DNA from: Paenibacillus taiwanensis DSM 18679
Lineage (GTDB): Bacteria > Bacillota > Bacilli > Paenibacillales > Paenibacillaceae
Assembly (NCBI RefSeq): GCF_000425125.1
Contig: NZ_AULE01000005.1
Coordinates: 1 to 61,873 of the forward strand
Reading direction: 5' to 3'
Length of the DNA stretch: 61,873 nt
In this document: in pieces, positions 18,608 to 28,837 of the stretch
Layout: every line of letters starts with the position of its first letter
Numbering within the stretch: position 1 is the first letter of the stretch
Position numbers and translations under genes: made by a program
The notes under the pieces: generated by a model
What the model was told of the DNA's origin: nothing
Database searches by the model: none
What the model saw: the letters and a program-made list of their open reading frames with translations, nothing else

Positions 18608-19435
18608 ATGGTAACCAGTAGTTGGACCTACGATGCGATTATTTACACATATGCCCTGAGCCTTCTGTTTTATTTCTCTGATGTTGTAGGTGTGAATCGG
18701 AGAGCGAAGCGGATGGGCACAGGGCTTCTTATTTTTGTATGGGTGTTGCAGACGGTCTTTTTACTTGTACGTGTTCTGCGGCATCAGGATGTGCCGATGT
18801 TTAGCAGTTTTGAGTTTATGTTTTTGTTTTCTTGGATATTAGTAACAACTTCGTTAGTGATCAGTCGATTTTTTCATATTGAGTTTATCGTCTTTTTTGT
18901 GAATTTAATTGGCTTTGCCTTATTAATTGTAAATATGTTAAATGATCCAACCGCGCCATCTGGGATGAAAGAATGGGAAATGATGAGGAACGTTCTCACC
19001 TTCCATATTGCCCTTGCCGCATGTGGATTTGCGGCGCTTACGGTTAGTGCGATTTACGCAGCGATGTATGCCTTTTTGCATCAGCGGCTGAAATCCAAGA
19101 AATGGTCGGATGCGGTGCGTCGCCTCCCAAGTTTGGAGCGAATGGAGAGATCTTCCTTTATTGCATGTTCCATTGGCATGCCGTTATTTTTATTATCTCT
19201 TTCTGTTGCTGTTGTTGCGGTGCTGCTTGGGAATCGGATGGAGTTGCTGCTAGATTTTAAAGTCTGGTTTACAATCGCCGTTCTCGTTTTGTACGGTATA
19301 TATTTGCTTAAGCGACGAGGCGGATCACTGACAGGATTACAGATTGTATGTTTTAATATGATCTGTTATGCGGTGATGCTGCTTAATTATGGTCTTAACG
19401 CTGTATCGACATTCCACCGTTGGATGGGAGCATAA
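18608..19435 (+). CDS. hemX: HemX-like cytochrome c assembly-family membrane protein
   Basis: The 275 residues form about eight transmembrane helices and belong to the CcmC/CcsA-like family. In B. subtilis HemX negatively affects HemA levels and is encoded between hemA and hemC, as here. GGGAGGCGACAGG precedes the ATG. The stop codon is only a few bases from the start of the next gene, which suggests translational coupling. Confidence 0.9.
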   Translation: MVTSSWTYDAIIYTYALSLLFYFSDVVGVNRRAKRMGTGLLIFVWVLQTVFLLVRVLRHQDVPMFSSFEFMFLFSWILVTTSLVISRFFHIEFIVFFVNLIGFALLIVNMLNDPTAPSGMKEWEMMRNVLTFHIALAACGFAALTVSAIYAAMYAFLHQRLKSKKWSDAVRRLPSLERMERSSFIACSIGMPLFLLSLSVAVVAVLLGNRMELLLDFKVWFTIAVLVLYGIYLLKRRGGSLTGLQIVCFNMICYAVMLLNYGLNAVSTFHRWMGA

Positions 19436-19439
19436 TGTG

Positions 19440-20138
19440 ATGAATGAGCAGTTGCAAGAGGCTGTTGCAGCGATGGAGGATTACCCGCAGTATGCTATTA
19501 TGCTGAATGTGAAGCATAAGCGCTGCGTTGTGGTAGGCGGCGGTCAAGTCGCAACGCGAAAAGTGAAGCAGCTGCTCGAAAGTGGCGCCGAAGTGACCGT
19601 AGTCAGTCCGACGCTGACACGGACGCTTTGGCGCTTCGTGCAAGAAGGCATGATTTCAGTTGAGGAACGAGGCTATGTAACTGCTGATGTGAAAGATGCC
19701 TTTCTTATATTTGCGGCGACGGATGATCACGAGGTGAACGTGATGATCGCGGTAGATGCCAAGCAAGAACGGGTTATGGTTAACGTAGCACATGCGCCGG
19801 AGCTGTCAGATTTTACGAATCCGGGTGTTTTGCGATACGGGCCTGTGCAAATTAATGTATCTACAGGCGGAGCAAGCCCTACGTTGACGCGTCATATTGT
19901 GGACAAGGTGGATCGCATAATTGATGAGCGTCTTGGACTACTGGCAGAGCATCTTTATGCTGCGCGAATCAATGTGCAGCAGTGCAGAATAGATTTGCCA
20001 GCTAGACATGAGCTGCTCCGTCAATATGGAGATGCCTGCTGGCAATCTTGGGAGCGTAAGGCTCCTTTTCCTGTATGGAGTGAGTGGTTGGAACAACATT
20101 ACACAAGAGCGGCGTTAAGCAGGGAGGAAGCAGAATGA
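19440..20138 (+). CDS. Precorrin-2 dehydrogenase / sirohydrochlorin ferrochelatase-type protein
   Basis: This 232-residue protein is of the Met8/CysG N-terminal type, expected to oxidise precorrin-2 to sirohydrochlorin on the way to siroheme. The NAD-binding motif [12 protein letters not shown] lies at about residues 30-41, and [16 protein letters not shown] and the substrate segment [11 protein letters not shown] follow. The ATG at 19440 (or GTG at 19437) fits GGGAG spacing; the frame also runs open into hemX. With the CobA domain of the fusion gene two genes downstream, the operon can in principle make siroheme as well as heme. The last codons overlap hemC (ATGA). Confidence 0.9.
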   Translation: MNEQLQEAVAAMEDYPQYAIMLNVKHKRCVVVGGGQVATRKVKQLLESGAEVTVVSPTLTRTLWRFVQEGMISVEERGYVTADVKDAFLIFAATDDHEVNVMIAVDAKQERVMVNVAHAPELSDFTNPGVLRYGPVQINVSTGGASPTLTRHIVDKVDRIIDERLGLLAEHLYAARINVQQCRIDLPARHELLRQYGDACWQSWERKAPFPVWSEWLEQHYTRAALSREEAE

Positions 20139-21067
20139 GAAAGATTCGTGTAGGTACACGTCAAAGTGCACTAGCACTAACACAAACAGGGCAAGTAATC
20201 GCGGCGTTGGAGGCGATTTGTCGTGAACATGATCTGCCGTTCGTATTTGAGACACATAAAATTGTAACCAAGGGCGATCGGATTCTGGATGTGACGTTGT
20301 CCAAGGTCGGCGGCAAAGGACTGTTTGTCAAAGAAATCGAGCAGGCGCTTATTGACAACGAAATTGATATGGCAGTACATAGTATGAAGGACATGCCGTG
20401 GGAGCTGCCAGAAGGTCTTTGTATCGGTGCGATTCCGAAGCGGGTTGATCCGCGCGACTGTCTAATTATGAACAGCGGCTCGTCTATTGATGATTTGCCA
20501 CAAGGAGCGAAGGTAGGCACAAGCAGCTTACGTCGATCTTCACAGCTTCAAGCTTACCGAAAAGATCTCCTTATCGAACCGCTTCGAGGTAATATTGATA
20601 CAAGACTGAAGAAGCTTCAAACAGAAGGTTTTGATGCAATCGTGCTTGCTGCAGCAGGGCTCTTCCGGATGGATTGGGGAGATAAGATTACATCATATGT
20701 TCCAGTAGACATTAGCCTGCCAGCAGTGGGCCAAGGCGCGCTTGCCATAGAATGTCGCGAGCATGACGAACAGCTGCTGCAACTGCTTGAACATTATCAT
20801 CATGCAGATACGTCGCGCGCTGTGCAGGCGGAACGGGCATTTTTAGGTCGGATGAACGGTGGCTGTCAAATTCCAATCGGTGCGTATGCTGTTCAGCATG
20901 AGTTGACTGGGCAACTAACACTTACGGGTATGGTTGGTTCTCCGGATGGCAGCACTATTCTTAAAGTAGTTAAAGAGGGAGATCACCCGGAAAAATTGGG
21001 CAATGAGGTAGCAGAACAATTGTTGAGTCAGGGTGCAGAACAACTACTTGGTCCATTGAGGGGTTGA
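20135..21067 (+). CDS. hemC: Porphobilinogen deaminase (hydroxymethylbilane synthase)
   Basis: It joins four porphobilinogens into hydroxymethylbilane. The 310 residues start with [17 protein letters not shown] and contain SLRRSSQL and the dipyrromethane-cofactor cysteine Cys244 in NGGCQIPIG. The ATG overlaps the stop of the preceding gene (ATGA) and follows GGGAGGAAGC, so ATG 20135 is secure. Confidence 0.97.
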   Translation: MRKIRVGTRQSALALTQTGQVIAALEAICREHDLPFVFETHKIVTKGDRILDVTLSKVGGKGLFVKEIEQALIDNEIDMAVHSMKDMPWELPEGLCIGAIPKRVDPRDCLIMNSGSSIDDLPQGAKVGTSSLRRSSQLQAYRKDLLIEPLRGNIDTRLKKLQTEGFDAIVLAAAGLFRMDWGDKITSYVPVDISLPAVGQGALAIECREHDEQLLQLLEHYHHADTSRAVQAERAFLGRMNGGCQIPIGAYAVQHELTGQLTLTGMVGSPDGSTILKVVKEGDHPEKLGNEVAEQLLSQGAEQLLGPLRG

Positions 21068-21072
21068 TGTTT

Positions 21073-22683
21073 ATGGAGGGAAGCGATCGCGGTGTCATGC
21101 AAGAAAGCTTAGAAACAAGCACGGTTGGGATTGTATATTTGGTTGGAGCTGGGCCTGGGGATGCTGGATTGATAACCGTCAAGGGCCTGCGTTATTTGCA
21201 AACAGCAGACGTAATTGTTTATGACCGACTTGCCGGCCCGCGCCTCATCCAGATGGCGAAACCAGGTGCAGTCAAAATATATGTTGGGAAGCTTCCTGAT
21301 CGTCATGCAATGAGACAAGAACAGATTAATCAACTGCTCGTTGATTTGGCATTGGAAGGTAAGCGTGTAATCCGTCTTAAAGGTGGCGACCCTTGTGTAT
21401 TCGGGCGTGTCGGTGAAGAAGCAGCGCTATTGAAGCAGCATGGCGTCCCTTTTGAGATTGTACCAGGTGTAACTTCTGCCATAGCGGTCCCTGCTTATGC
21501 AGGAATACCTGTGACCCATCGGGAACGGGCGTCCTCCTTTAGTGTAATTACCGGACATGAGATACCCGAACGACTGGAAGAACGTGTGGACTGGGAGAAG
21601 CTTGCGCAGGCAACAGGCACGTTGTTGTTTCTTATGGGAGTTGGGCGAATTCGTGTTATTGCCGAACAGTTAGTTCGGCACGGTCGTTCACCGGAAACGC
21701 CGGTCGCAATCGTGCGATGGGGGACACGCGCAGAGCAGCAAACCCTAGTGGGGACCTTGTCCACCATTGCAGATGAAGTCGCACGAACAGGCTTTAGTTC
21801 ACCTGCTGTAATTGTGGTTGGTGATGTTGTACTTGAACGTGAGCTGCTGCAATGGGCAGAAATGCGACCGCTGTTCGGTCAGCGTGTGTTGATTACACGT
21901 GCGCGTACCCAATCGGAAACGTTTGTGCGTGCGATTGAGGATCTTGGCGGCGAGCCATACGAATATCCGGTTATAGAGGTTCGTATGCCACGTGACAAGC
22001 GCGAATTGGAACGGATTGCTCATGTGATGGGGAAGCTGCCAACCTATGATTGGATCGTGCTTACAAGTGCAAACGGCGTCCAATACTGGATGGAGCACAT
22101 GAAGCGGACGAAGACAGATGTACGCCGTATAGCTGGGGCGCGTATGGTGGCTGTCGGGCCCAAGACGGCGCAGGCTATGCAGGAGTATGGGATTATTCCT
22201 GATCGAGTTGCGGAACAGTTCAGTCAAGAAGGTGTATGGTCTATACTGGAGCAGGAAGTTAAGCCTGGACAACAGGTGCTTCTGGCGAGAGGAGATCTTG
22301 CGCGTCCTTGGCTAGGCGACATGATGCGTAGCGCACAGATGCAAGTAGAAGAGCTTGACATTTACGAAACGATCCTTCCCGACAACAACGATCCACATAT
22401 GGTGGAACTGCTGCAAGAAGGTGCGATCCAAATTGTACCGCTCACCAGTTCATCTACGGTTCATAATTTGCTCGCATTACTCCAGCAGTCTGGGGTAGAC
22501 AATGCGGTAGAACTTTTGAACCAGACTGTCATCGTATGTATTGGTGAAATTACAGCAAATACGGCGCGCAGTGCCGGATTAAAAGTAGCGGCGGTAGCAA
22601 AGGAAGCGACGATGAACGGTGTGATGGAGAGCATCATGCATGTGGTGGAATTGCAGCGCCGAGAAATGAGAGAGTATGCCTGA
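21073..22683 (+). CDS. Fused uroporphyrinogen-III C-methyltransferase and uroporphyrinogen-III synthase
   Basis: Two enzymes lie in one chain of about 536 residues. Residues about 15-260 are a CobA/SUMT methyltransferase ([52 protein letters not shown]). Residues about 270-530 are HemD ([39 protein letters not shown]). The fusion would make uroporphyrinogen III and can divert it to precorrin-2. ATG 21073 is preferred because GAGGGG lies nine bases upstream; ATG 21067 overlapping the hemC stop is possible. B. subtilis has the HemD domain alone at this place. Confidence 0.95.
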   Translation: MEGSDRGVMQESLETSTVGIVYLVGAGPGDAGLITVKGLRYLQTADVIVYDRLAGPRLIQMAKPGAVKIYVGKLPDRHAMRQEQINQLLVDLALEGKRVIRLKGGDPCVFGRVGEEAALLKQHGVPFEIVPGVTSAIAVPAYAGIPVTHRERASSFSVITGHEIPERLEERVDWEKLAQATGTLLFLMGVGRIRVIAEQLVRHGRSPETPVAIVRWGTRAEQQTLVGTLSTIADEVARTGFSSPAVIVVGDVVLERELLQWAEMRPLFGQRVLITRARTQSETFVRAIEDLGGEPYEYPVIEVRMPRDKRELERIAHVMGKLPTYDWIVLTSANGVQYWMEHMKRTKTDVRRIAGARMVAVGPKTAQAMQEYGIIPDRVAEQFSQEGVWSILEQEVKPGQQVLLARGDLARPWLGDMMRSAQMQVEELDIYETILPDNNDPHMVELLQEGAIQIVPLTSSSTVHNLLALLQQSGVDNAVELLNQTVIVCIGEITANTARSAGLKVAAVAKEATMNGVMESIMHVVELQRREMREYA

Positions 22684-22709
22684 CTAAAGGGCTAAGGAGG
22701 ACATTGATA

Positions 22710-23708
22710 ATGGCTTATCCGACAACAAGATTAAGACGTTTGCGTAAGACAGCAGGAATTCGCAGTATGGTGCGTGAAACGATATTGACAACAGATGACC
22801 TGCTCATGCCCATTTTTGTTACACATGGTGTACAAATTAAAGAAGAAATCAGCTCAATGCCAGGTATTTATCATTTTTCACTGGACATGCTTAATGTTGA
22901 AATCGATGAGATTGTTCGCCTTGGCGTTCCGGGAATCGTCTTGTTTGGTGTCCCAGCGTCAAAAGATGCTACGGGCAGTTCAGCATATGATTCTAACGGT
23001 ATTGTGCAACAAGCGACCCGCCAAATTAAAGCAAAATATCCGGATCTAGTCATTGTAGCGGACACATGCCTATGTCAATTTACCGATCATGGACACTGCG
23101 GAATGGTGCACGTCCATGAGGTGAATGGTCGCACAGTGGGAGAGGTTGACAACGACGCATCGCTTACGTATTTAGTGAAAACGGCCGTATCCCAAGCAGA
23201 GGCAGGAGCGGACATCATCGCACCGTCCAACATGATGGACGGTTTCGTCCATGCGATTCGATTAGGACTGGATGAGGCGGGATACACAGACGTACCGATT
23301 ATGTCGTATTCTGTGAAATATGCGTCGGCATTTTATGGTCCGTTTCGAGAAGCGGCACATTCGACTCCTCAATTTGGAGATCGCAAGACATATCAGATGG
23401 ACCCGGCCAATGCACGCGAGGCATTACGTGAAGCAGAAGCGGATGTAGTCGAAGGAGCCGATATGCTTATGGTCAAGCCGGCACTTGCATATATGGACAT
23501 CATTCGTACGTTGCGCAACCAATTCGACCTTCCAATTGTAGCTTACAATGTGAGCGGAGAATATTCGATGGTAAAAGCTGCTGCCCTCCAAGGCTGGATT
23601 GATGAGCGAGCAATCGTAAGCGAGATGCTGCTTGGTATGAAACGTGCAGGTGCGGACCTTATAATTACGTACTTTGCCAAAGATATGGCCAAATGGTTAC
23701 AGGAATAA
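22710..23708 (+). CDS. hemB: Porphobilinogen synthase (delta-aminolevulinic acid dehydratase)
   Basis: It condenses two 5-aminolevulinates to porphobilinogen. The 332 residues contain the active-site lysines Lys203 ([11 protein letters not shown]) and Lys256 ([10 protein letters not shown]). The metal site has three cysteines ([14 protein letters not shown]), which indicates a zinc-dependent enzyme. AAGGAGG lies nine bases before the ATG. This is the last gene of the + strand run before a convergent regulator gene. Confidence 0.98.
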   Translation: MAYPTTRLRRLRKTAGIRSMVRETILTTDDLLMPIFVTHGVQIKEEISSMPGIYHFSLDMLNVEIDEIVRLGVPGIVLFGVPASKDATGSSAYDSNGIVQQATRQIKAKYPDLVIVADTCLCQFTDHGHCGMVHVHEVNGRTVGEVDNDASLTYLVKTAVSQAEAGADIIAPSNMMDGFVHAIRLGLDEAGYTDVPIMSYSVKYASAFYGPFREAAHSTPQFGDRKTYQMDPANAREALREAEADVVEGADMLMVKPALAYMDIIRTLRNQFDLPIVAYNVSGEYSMVKAAALQGWIDERAIVSEMLLGMKRAGADLIITYFAKDMAKWLQE

Positions 23709-23761
23709 ATCATTAAATGAGTAGCGCACATAACGGTTAAACCTAGAACGAGGGACGTAAA

Positions 23762-23823
23762 ACAGGCCGATCAAGAACAGGACATTCCGCATACCGGATT
23801 GCCTTTGTTCCTGATCGACCTGT
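23762..23823. terminator. Long hairpin between convergent hemB and Crp/Fnr gene
   Basis: An 18-base arm starting ACAGGCCGATCA pairs with TGATCGACCTGT plus extensions, with two mismatches. On the minus strand it is followed by TTTT, so it probably terminates the regulator gene and may also serve hemB. Confidence 0.7.
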
Positions 23824-23842
23824 GGATGAGTGCGGAGCTTTC

Positions 23843-24520
23843 CTATCCTACATAACTGCTTTGATACAGCTTTGTCACGTCAAGTGTATACTCTTTACGT
23901 CCTAATGTTAGGATACGTTGGTGCTCTAATTCACGTAACACCTCGTCAAGGACGAGCAGATCAACGCCTGCAAGGCCTGACATCGAATTACGATCGAACT
24001 CAGAGCAAATAACAATTTTGTCGCCGACTCGTCTACCATGAAGCTGCGCATTCCTTACAATGTTCTTAACGATACGTGCAGACGGATCAAGGAACGTTAG
24101 GTCATACACATCTACGTTCGTTGCACGCAATCGACTGCATAACTGAACCATAACTTTTTTCGCGATATCATAATGTGCCCGCAGCAGAAGATGGAAGCTT
24201 TCATTGGTGACGGTTAATAGCACCGTTTCCTCTAGCGATTCCGCCGTAGCGGATCGTGGCTTGCCGTCGATGAGCGCAAGCTCGCCGAAGCAGTCACCTG
24301 CTTGAAATACGTCCAGTATCTTCTGTTGCCCTTCCTTGTTGGAGGTAAACACTTTCACAGAACCGCGAATGATAATATAAAAGGTGTTTCCAGGATCGCC
24401 TTGCTTAAATAGTACAGTTTGCGCGGCAAATTCATGGCGTGACGTGATAGAAAAGACGATATTAAGCTGATCGTCGGTCATATCCGCAAACAGTGGAACA
24501 CGTTTAAGTAATTCAATCAT
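23843..24520 (-). CDS. Crp/Fnr-family transcriptional regulator
   Basis: This is a 225-residue protein on the opposite strand to all neighbouring protein genes. Residues about 10-120 form a cyclic-nucleotide-binding-type beta barrel (FKQGDPGNTFYIIIRGSVKV, GDCFGELALIDGKPRSAT). Residues about 150-215 form the DNA-binding region, ending with an HTH-like segment (VLDEVLRELEHQRIL). No cysteine cluster for an iron-sulfur centre is visible, so it is not a classical Fnr. The frame extends 41 codons further, but the start is at MIELLKRVPLF behind AAAGAGGTAACAG. It splits hemB from hemL. Ligand and targets are unknown; a dyad at 24567-24584 may be its own operator. Confidence 0.92.
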   Translation of the reverse strand: MIELLKRVPLFADMTDDQLNIVFSITSRHEFAAQTVLFKQGDPGNTFYIIIRGSVKVFTSNKEGQQKILDVFQAGDCFGELALIDGKPRSATAESLEETVLLTVTNESFHLLLRAHYDIAKKVMVQLCSRLRATNVDVYDLTFLDPSARIVKNIVRNAQLHGRRVGDKIVICSEFDRNSMSGLAGVDLLVLDEVLRELEHQRILTLGRKEYTLDVTKLYQSSYVG

Positions 24521-24566
24521 GACTGTTACCTCTTTTTGCCCATGCCAATTTTCTAATAGTTTAACA

Positions 24567-24584
24567 TATTCAATAAGATGAATA
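24567..24584. promoter_or_regulatory. Dyad in the divergent Crp/Fnr-hemL intergenic region
   Basis: TATTCA-N6-TGAATA has the N6 spacing typical of Crp/Fnr-type operators and is the only clear dyad between the two divergent genes. Confidence 0.4.
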
Positions 24585-24602
24585 TAGATAGGAGTGTTGA
24601 AG

Positions 24603-25904
24603 TTGACTGAAAAAAATGAGTTGAGACGTGATTCCCGCTCCAAAGCAGCATTTGAGGAAGCGAAGCAATATATTCCAGGTGGGGTAAACAGCCCTGTGCG
24701 CGCATTTAAATCAGTTGGTTTAACTCCGCTTTATGTGGAACGTGGGGAAGGGCCGCGTGTATATGACATTGATGGCAATGTGTTTATTGACTATGTCGGT
24801 TCATGGGGACCACTAATTCTCGGACATGCGCATCCCGAGGTGATTCAAGCCATTCAAGAAACGGCAGCGCGTGGTACTAGCTTTGGTGCGCCTACAGAGA
24901 TTGAGACTAAAATGGCCCGTACCGTATGTGAGCGAGTCCCATCAGTAGATATTGTACGTATGGTGAGTTCAGGCACAGAAGCAACAATGAGTGCAATTCG
25001 ACTTGCGCGGGGGATTACAAAGCGCAATAAGATCGTGAAGTTTGAGGGTTCCTACCACGGGCATGCCGATAGCTTGCTGATCAAGGCCGGCTCTGGCGTG
25101 GCTACTTTGGGCTTGCCGGATAGTCCTGGAGTTCCAGAAGGGGTAGCCAGCAATACGATTACAGTTCCCTACAATGATTTGGAGTCTGTTAAGCTGGCTT
25201 TTGACAAATTCGGAGAAGAGATCGCTTGTATCATCGTAGAGCCGGTAGCTGGCAATATGGGGGTAGTCCCGCCGTTGCCAGGGTTCCTCGAAGGATTAAG
25301 AGAGTTAACGACTCAATTTGGCAGCTTGCTCATATTTGACGAAGTGATGACAGGGTTCCGTGTTCATTACAATTGTGCGCAAGGGCGATTCGGTGTTATG
25401 CCTGATTTGACTTGCTTTGGTAAAGTAATTGGCGGAGGCTTGCCGGTTGGTGCTTATGGAGGCCGTCGTGATTTGATGGAGCAGGTAGCGCCAAGTGGTC
25501 CGATTTATCAGGCAGGTACATTAAGCGGGAATCCGCTAGCTATGGTTGCGGGGTATACTACCCTGTCGTTGCTAACTCCAGACGTATACGACAATCTTGA
25601 AGCCAAAGCTGCAAGGTTGCAGGCGGGGCTAGAGAGAAATGCTAAAGAGTTAGGAATTGCCAGTGTAATTAACCGAGTTGGTTCTATGGTATGTCCATTT
25701 TTCACCGACTCAGAGGTTACTAATTTTGATACGGCGCGGACATCAGACTTGGATCGCTTCCGCTCGTACTTTAAACATCTGTTGAATGAAGGTGTTAGTG
25801 TGGCCCCTTCACAATTCGAAGGGATGTTTGTCTCCAATGCACATACGAATGAAGATATAGACCGTACAATTGAAGCGCATTATAGAGCGCTAAAACAGTT
25901 GTAA
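24603..25904 (+). CDS. hemL: Glutamate-1-semialdehyde 2,1-aminomutase
   Basis: A PLP enzyme that produces 5-aminolevulinate. The 433 residues include [14 protein letters not shown], the PLP phosphate region [14 protein letters not shown], the aspartate in [12 protein letters not shown] and the Schiff-base Lys274 in [17 protein letters not shown]. Translation probably starts at TTG 24603, eight bases after GGAG; an upstream GTG/TTG pair is too close to the ribosome binding site. It is divergent from the Crp/Fnr gene and so must be transcribed from within that intergenic region. Confidence 0.96.
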   Translation: MTEKNELRRDSRSKAAFEEAKQYIPGGVNSPVRAFKSVGLTPLYVERGEGPRVYDIDGNVFIDYVGSWGPLILGHAHPEVIQAIQETAARGTSFGAPTEIETKMARTVCERVPSVDIVRMVSSGTEATMSAIRLARGITKRNKIVKFEGSYHGHADSLLIKAGSGVATLGLPDSPGVPEGVASNTITVPYNDLESVKLAFDKFGEEIACIIVEPVAGNMGVVPPLPGFLEGLRELTTQFGSLLIFDEVMTGFRVHYNCAQGRFGVMPDLTCFGKVIGGGLPVGAYGGRRDLMEQVAPSGPIYQAGTLSGNPLAMVAGYTTLSLLTPDVYDNLEAKAARLQAGLERNAKELGIASVINRVGSMVCPFFTDSEVTNFDTARTSDLDRFRSYFKHLLNEGVSVAPSQFEGMFVSNAHTNEDIDRTIEAHYRALKQL

Positions 25905-25918
25905 GACGAGAGGTTAAC

Positions 25919-26824
25919 ATGAACGAACGATATTGGAAAAAGCGGGGCGAATGGTTGGAGTTTATGCCAGGTCGTACTGTGTTATCTGATGAAATACAAA
26001 TGGAACAATGGCTGAGGCACACCTTGCGTGTGCCTCTCCATCTTTTCAAAACTTGGAAGTCGACGGATGGGATCAAGACGGCAGGGGACAGACTGCGTTT
26101 ACGTGTATTTGGTGCTGAACATGGTGATGTTGAACCTGCCGATGAGCCAGCGCATATTCTTTATGAGGATGACGCTTGTCTAGTTGCGTATAAGCCTGCT
26201 GGCATGCCTGTTCATGCGGCGGATGAGGCGCAAAACAAGGCCCGCAGCAGCCTGGCCCATGCAATTGCGTGCCATTATGCATGGACTGGACAGGACGTGC
26301 GTGTACGTCATATTCATCGACTAGATGCGGATACGACGGGGCCTGTCTTGTATGCGAAGACAGCGCTATCGCATGCTATTTTGGATGAAGCGATGCGTGA
26401 GAAGCACATTCAGCGCCATTATGTAGCTTTGGTTCATGGCAAGGTGACCCCAGGATCGGGGACGATAGATGCGCCTATAGGCAAAGACCGGCATCATCGA
26501 GGAAAACGTCGAGTCACACCTCATGGGGATCGGGCGATAACTCACTATGAGGTGATTGCAACAAGCAAAGATCATAACGGACAAGAAACGTCAGCTGTAG
26601 CACTTACGCTAGAAACAGGAAGAACACACCAGATACGGGTGCATATGAGCTATAAGGGATTCCCTTTACTTGGTGATGTCTTATATGGCGGAAGTTCCGA
26701 GAAGCTTAATCGACAAGCGCTGCATGGGCGAAAGCTCAGCTTTAGCCATCCATTCGGAGGACAGCTGATTGAGATTGAAGTTCCTTTGCCAGATGATCTT
26801 GAACGTCTTCTATTGCCTGTTTAA
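25919..26824 (+). CDS. RluA/RluD-family RNA pseudouridine synthase
   Basis: It isomerises uridines in rRNA or tRNA. The catalytic motif HRLDADTTGPVLYAK (active-site Asp) lies near residue 130, and the family motif GRTHQIRVHM near residue 240. The motif has TTG where TSG is usual, a conservative change. An N-terminal region of about 75 residues resembles a small S4-like domain. The start follows GAGAGGTTAAC, 14 bases after hemL, so the two are probably cotranscribed. The exact target position cannot be told. Confidence 0.92.
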   Translation: MNERYWKKRGEWLEFMPGRTVLSDEIQMEQWLRHTLRVPLHLFKTWKSTDGIKTAGDRLRLRVFGAEHGDVEPADEPAHILYEDDACLVAYKPAGMPVHAADEAQNKARSSLAHAIACHYAWTGQDVRVRHIHRLDADTTGPVLYAKTALSHAILDEAMREKHIQRHYVALVHGKVTPGSGTIDAPIGKDRHHRGKRRVTPHGDRAITHYEVIATSKDHNGQETSAVALTLETGRTHQIRVHMSYKGFPLLGDVLYGGSSEKLNRQALHGRKLSFSHPFGGQLIEIEVPLPDDLERLLLPV

Positions 26825-26831
26825 AAAATAT

Positions 26832-26862
26832 AGTCATGCTCCCTCTACAACTCCCATATGAT
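26832..26862 (+). promoter_or_regulatory. Possible sigma-E promoter of spoVID
   Basis: GTCATGCT, about 14 bp, then CATATGAT resembles the mother-cell sigma-E consensus; spoVID is sigma-E dependent in B. subtilis. Confidence 0.4.
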
Positions 26863-26984
26863 GAAATAAGGAAAGAGTCTGGTCTTGTTGTATCGGCCTT
26901 TATTCCTCCGTACGATGTACGGCTGCGCACAAACCGAGGACAAGGGATGGACGGCAGGAAGAACTGCGGGAGGAGGAGCAGTCT

Positions 26985-28541
26985 GTGTATGATGAATCTT
27001 ATGGGTTAAGATTTGATATTTATGAACGCGTACATTTGGCCGATGAATTAATCGGTATTGACCAGCTTGAGGAGGTAGAGCTAACACCTCATATTCAAGT
27101 TATTCCAGCTGGTGAGCAAGTAACGGTTAGGGGCAGCTTGTTGTTGTCTGGAGTCTATCTAGGAACGGGAGATGACCGCCGCAGTCAGTCATTAGAACAT
27201 TGGATTCCCGTAGAGATTACACTGCCCCTAAATCGGGTGCGCAGTTTGGATGACATCTGTGTAGATATTGAACATTTTGACGTGGACTTGTTGTCTACGC
27301 GATCGTTAAATATTACCGGAGTGCTGTCTTTAAAAGGCATATATGTCGAGCAGCCTGAACCGACAGCTTGGGAAACAGAACAATTTACTGTTGTTCATGA
27401 AGCCCAACAGCCAGCCGCTGAAGTGCGTCGTGAGACTTCGCCTGAGCCCGAACCATCATGGCTTCAGGACTATGGAAGCCATGCGGCTCAACCGGAATCC
27501 TTGGCAGGGACATTGGCTGCACAGCAATCGCAGCCTAACCAAGCAGACGAGGTTGCAGGCATATCTTCTTTGGATAGCTCGTTTGAAAGTCAATGGCAGC
27601 CAGTCGTTTCTGAAGGCGCGGCAGATGAGGCGCTGCAACCGCCTAATCCATTTAGCTACTCGCCGTTTCAAGCAGCACCTGAAGTGGCTTATGAAGCGGA
27701 ACAGCGAGAGGAAGAGCTTCCTTCATCAAGCAGTTATGAATGGCAGGAAGAACCTACTGCTGTTTATGAGCAAGTCGAAGCTGTTCAGCGTGAGCCAGTT
27801 GGTTTAGACGAAAGAGTCGAGGTGTCTGCGCCTCAAGCTGAACAACAAGGCGTGCAGCAGCCTGCTGAGCATTCATGGACGTGGTCTGATTCACCGTGGG
27901 CGACTGCTTCTGTGTCTGCACATGGGGAAGCAGAGACTGGATTAGCAGCAGAGGGAACGGTGGCAGCATCTGAACATGAAGAGCGTGAAGCTGCTCAAGT
28001 GCCTCAGGTGACTTCAGTTGAGGTGGAGCAGCAGGAGGCTGTGGCAGCAGATTCAGCGCCAGTTGGCGACAATCGTGAGGCTTCCTCCTCGGCTGAGCCA
28101 ATAACAGAAATAGATACAGACTCGAGCACGGATAAGAAAGAAATGAAGGTGGCTATTGGAAGCACCAAGCCTGCTGCTGCTCCGCAGCAAGAGCAGGGGC
28201 TTGGCTTCAGTACGCTGCTTCACTCCAGCCGTCAAGCTAAGGACAAAGAACGTGAGGCTGTAATCCGTCAAGCTGAGGAAGAGGCCGCGCAGCAGGAAGC
28301 AAACAAAACGGTGACTGAAGATGTACATTGGCAGTCCATCTTCTTGAATCGAGTGCACGATGATAGTCATTTTAGCAGAGTACGCATGTGTATCGTACAA
28401 AAGCAGGATACACTAGATTCGATCGCGGATCGCTACCAGCTAAATCCAAGGGAGCTTGCGCTGTACAATCGACTTGCAGAACCATCAATTAGCGAAGGCC
28501 AAGTATTGTACATCCCGTCTGTTTCAGCAGCAACGTCTTAA
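26985..28541 (+). CDS. spoVID: Spore coat morphogenetic protein SpoVID
   Basis: SpoVID drives encasement of the spore by the coat and binds SafA. The 518 residues begin with a beta-rich domain of about 125 residues (LRFDIYERVHL, VRGSLLLSGVYLG, LSLKGIYVE). Then comes a very long acidic, Gln/Glu/Ala-rich low-complexity linker, and a C-terminal LysM domain (RMCIVQKQDTLDSIADRYQLNPRELALYNRL...LYIP). This architecture plus the position after hemL matches B. subtilis spoVID. GTG is the start, behind GGGAGGAGGAG. The neighbouring ysxE gene of B. subtilis is absent. Confidence 0.92.
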   Translation: MYDESYGLRFDIYERVHLADELIGIDQLEEVELTPHIQVIPAGEQVTVRGSLLLSGVYLGTGDDRRSQSLEHWIPVEITLPLNRVRSLDDICVDIEHFDVDLLSTRSLNITGVLSLKGIYVEQPEPTAWETEQFTVVHEAQQPAAEVRRETSPEPEPSWLQDYGSHAAQPESLAGTLAAQQSQPNQADEVAGISSLDSSFESQWQPVVSEGAADEALQPPNPFSYSPFQAAPEVAYEAEQREEELPSSSSYEWQEEPTAVYEQVEAVQREPVGLDERVEVSAPQAEQQGVQQPAEHSWTWSDSPWATASVSAHGEAETGLAAEGTVAASEHEEREAAQVPQVTSVEVEQQEAVAADSAPVGDNREASSSAEPITEIDTDSSTDKKEMKVAIGSTKPAAAPQQEQGLGFSTLLHSSRQAKDKEREAVIRQAEEEAAQQEANKTVTEDVHWQSIFLNRVHDDSHFSRVRMCIVQKQDTLDSIADRYQLNPRELALYNRLAEPSISEGQVLYIPSVSAATS

Positions 28542-28545
28542 TTAT

Positions 28546-28578
28546 AGCCCCTATTCGATCTGAGATCGGATGGGGGCT
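28546..28578 (+). terminator. Hairpin after spoVID
   Basis: AGCCCC...CGATC pairs with GATCG...GGGGCT just after the stop codon. There is no T run, so termination may be weak. Confidence 0.5.
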
Positions 28579-28723
28579 GTTGATGTCTACAGGAATGCGC
28601 TGCTCGCAATCGATTATGGGAGTGCCGAGAATCTCACTTCTTAAACTTGTATATGTTTATATGTTATATAATTCCAAAATCAGGATAAGACTGAATATAA
28701 AGCGGAATTCCTCGCTTCCTCTA

Positions 28724-28752
28724 TTGACGGGTCTAGTTCACAAAGGTACAAT
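28724..28752 (+). promoter_or_regulatory. Promoter of the T-box/valS unit
   Basis: TTGACG and TACAAT are separated by 17 bp. A TGTAA-ATG-TTACA dyad (28757-28769) lies at the likely transcription start. Confidence 0.7.
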
Positions 28753-28837
28753 ATGTTGTAAATGTTACATTTGGCAGGTGGCAATAGCTACACTTCCACA
28801 AGTTGGACAGCAATATACTGATATGGATGACAAGAAA

